A DNA stretch of 64,000 nt from Acaudatibacter sp050729515 (lineage in GTDB: Bacteria > Pseudomonadota > Alphaproteobacteria > Caulobacterales > Caulobacteraceae), in NCBI GenBank assembly GCA_050729515.1, contig JBOHLG010000009.1:1-64000 (forward strand), given 5' to 3'. Positions 63,244 to 64,000 of the stretch are shown piece after piece. The notes below the pieces were generated by a model. It searched no databases, had not been told where the DNA came from, and saw only the letters and a program-made list of their open reading frames with translations. The position numbers and the translations under genes were made by a program. How positions within the stretch are numbered: the stretch's first letter is position 1; the number at the start of each line of letters is the position of its first letter.

Positions 63244-63755
63244 GAGGAGCCTCGCCCCTCGGCGCTTTCGGCCAGGGCCGGGGCGATCAGGCCGAGCGGG
63301 GCCTGGGTCACGCTCTTCACCGAGCGGATCACGATGCGGCTTTCGATGTTGGAGACCAGGCCCAGGGAGAGGATCTTCTCGCGCAGGAAGGCGTCGAAGG
63401 CGTGCATGTCGCGGGTGACGATGCGCAGTTCGTAATCGGCCGCCCCGGTCACCGTGGCGCAGGCCACGACCTGCGGCCAGCGGGTCACCGAGCGCTCGAA
63501 GGCGTCGAGATTTTCGCTGGTCGGGAGCGACAGCTTGACCGTGCAGTAGACCTCGAAGGAAAGGCCGAGCTTCTCCTTGTCGAGCAGGGCGACGCGGCGC
63601 TGGATGATCCCTTCGTCCTCCAGCCGCTTGATCCGTCGCCAGCACGGCGAGGAGGAGAGCCCGACCTTTTCGGCGATCTCGGCCACCGAGAGGGCGGCGT
63701 CGTGCTGGATGAGATCGAGGATCTTGGAGTCCGTGGCGTCGAGCCCTTCCGGCAC
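63240..63755 (-). CDS. Lrp/AsnC-family transcriptional regulator
   Basis: 171 residues. HTH domain: LDATDSKILDLIQHDAALSV and AEIAEKVGLSSSPCWRRIKR, then the linker LEDEGIIQRRVALLDKEKLG and an RAM-like sensor domain (VVACATVTGAADYELRIVTR, then DMHAFDAFLREKILSLGLVS). Start is GTG 63755 with GGAGG upstream. It is coupled to pirin, so it may control pirin in response to an amino acid. Confidence 0.92.
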   Translation of the reverse strand: MPEGLDATDSKILDLIQHDAALSVAEIAEKVGLSSSPCWRRIKRLEDEGIIQRRVALLDKEKLGLSFEVYCTVKLSLPTSENLDAFERSVTRWPQVVACATVTGAADYELRIVTRDMHAFDAFLREKILSLGLVSNIESRIVIRSVKSVTQAPLGLIAPALAESAEGRGSS

Positions 63756-64000
63756 GAGGAGGTCCCCTCCAGATCCGGCCGCCCGCGTCCAGTGCGCGGA
63801 CCCAGCGCGCGACTATAGGCCCGCGCCGCCGCCCCGCAACTTCCGCGGGATGCGCGCTGGTAGATCGCAGCAAACGGATGATCGCCACCCGTTTGTGGTC
63901 CGATCCACCTCGATTCAATGTCTTGTGGTGCGACAACGGCGGGGTCGATGGGATGCATGGGTCCGAGTCGCACCGCTAGGCGGGTTGTAGGCCGGCCCGG
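63756..64000. other. Upstream region of lrp, no gene seen
   Basis: 245 bases up to the edge. No frame with coding character. It should hold the lrp promoter. Confidence 0.4.

Overview
The window is about 64 kb of high-GC chromosome from an alphaproteobacterium. A CtrA-type cell-cycle response regulator, a SciP (DUF1153) homologue beside mnmA, a DUF4167 gene after prmC, and uvrC upstream of pgsA together suggest Caulobacterales or a close relative. The genus cannot be fixed from sequence alone. Most of the window is ordinary chromosome. I saw no CRISPR array, rRNA, tRNA, intact insertion sequence or prophage.

Layout. 0-7 kb: end of ispG, a small protein, prmC, DUF4167 protein, an alpha/beta hydrolase and clpB. 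7-14 kb: an AcuI-like reductase, two CTAG-bounded palindromes beside a crotonase remnant, a lipoprotein, a zinc alcohol dehydrogenase, a hybrid histidine kinase and a type B carboxylesterase. 14-20 kb: ctrA, a GH10 xylanase, a DUF4282 protein, sciP with a clear terminator, mnmA and a thiolase. 20-34 kb: mainly small envelope proteins, SDRs, a PIG-L deacetylase pseudogene, a pyrophosphatase, an S10 carboxypeptidase, a metallo-beta-lactamase-fold sulfatase-like enzyme, YCII, GFA and VOC proteins, a 2OG-Fe(II) oxygenase and a PEP-CTERM protein. 34-44 kb: a heme/PQQ dehydrogenase resembling polyvinyl-alcohol dehydrogenase, then a same-strand block of a small exported peptide, a B12-type radical SAM protein, an NAD-epimerase and a 2-hydroxyacid dehydrogenase. 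After it come an esterase, a duplicated scrap of the dehydrogenase gene and a 49-residue membrane protein. 44-53 kb: TMEM175-like channel, TPP riboswitch plus thiC and a coupled HEAT-repeat gene, DUF3175, an orphan ClpX-zinc-finger/HTH protein, DUF488, a two-lobed aspartic protease, then an acyl-CoA synthetase, hydrolase and Nudix run. 53.2-56.6 kb: a decayed accessory stretch with an AT-richer orphan gene, a beta-lactamase-fold hydrolase and remnants of TauE-like and MlrC-like genes. 56.6-64 kb: uvrC, GFA, VOC, epimerase, pgsA, a three-gene DUF2089 operon, and an lrp-pirin operon.

Working together: CtrA and its antagonist SciP lie within 3 kb of each other, and a near-consensus CtrA site lies upstream of ctrA. 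thiC is under a classic TPP riboswitch. The Lrp regulator is translationally coupled to pirin. The best candidate for an undescribed functional unit is the 37.4-41.5 kb block, where two of the enzymes also appear to start at non-canonical codons. The second candidate is the DUF2089/membrane/SHOCT-like operon near 62 kb. Functions are read from motifs and remembered family features; no database search was run.
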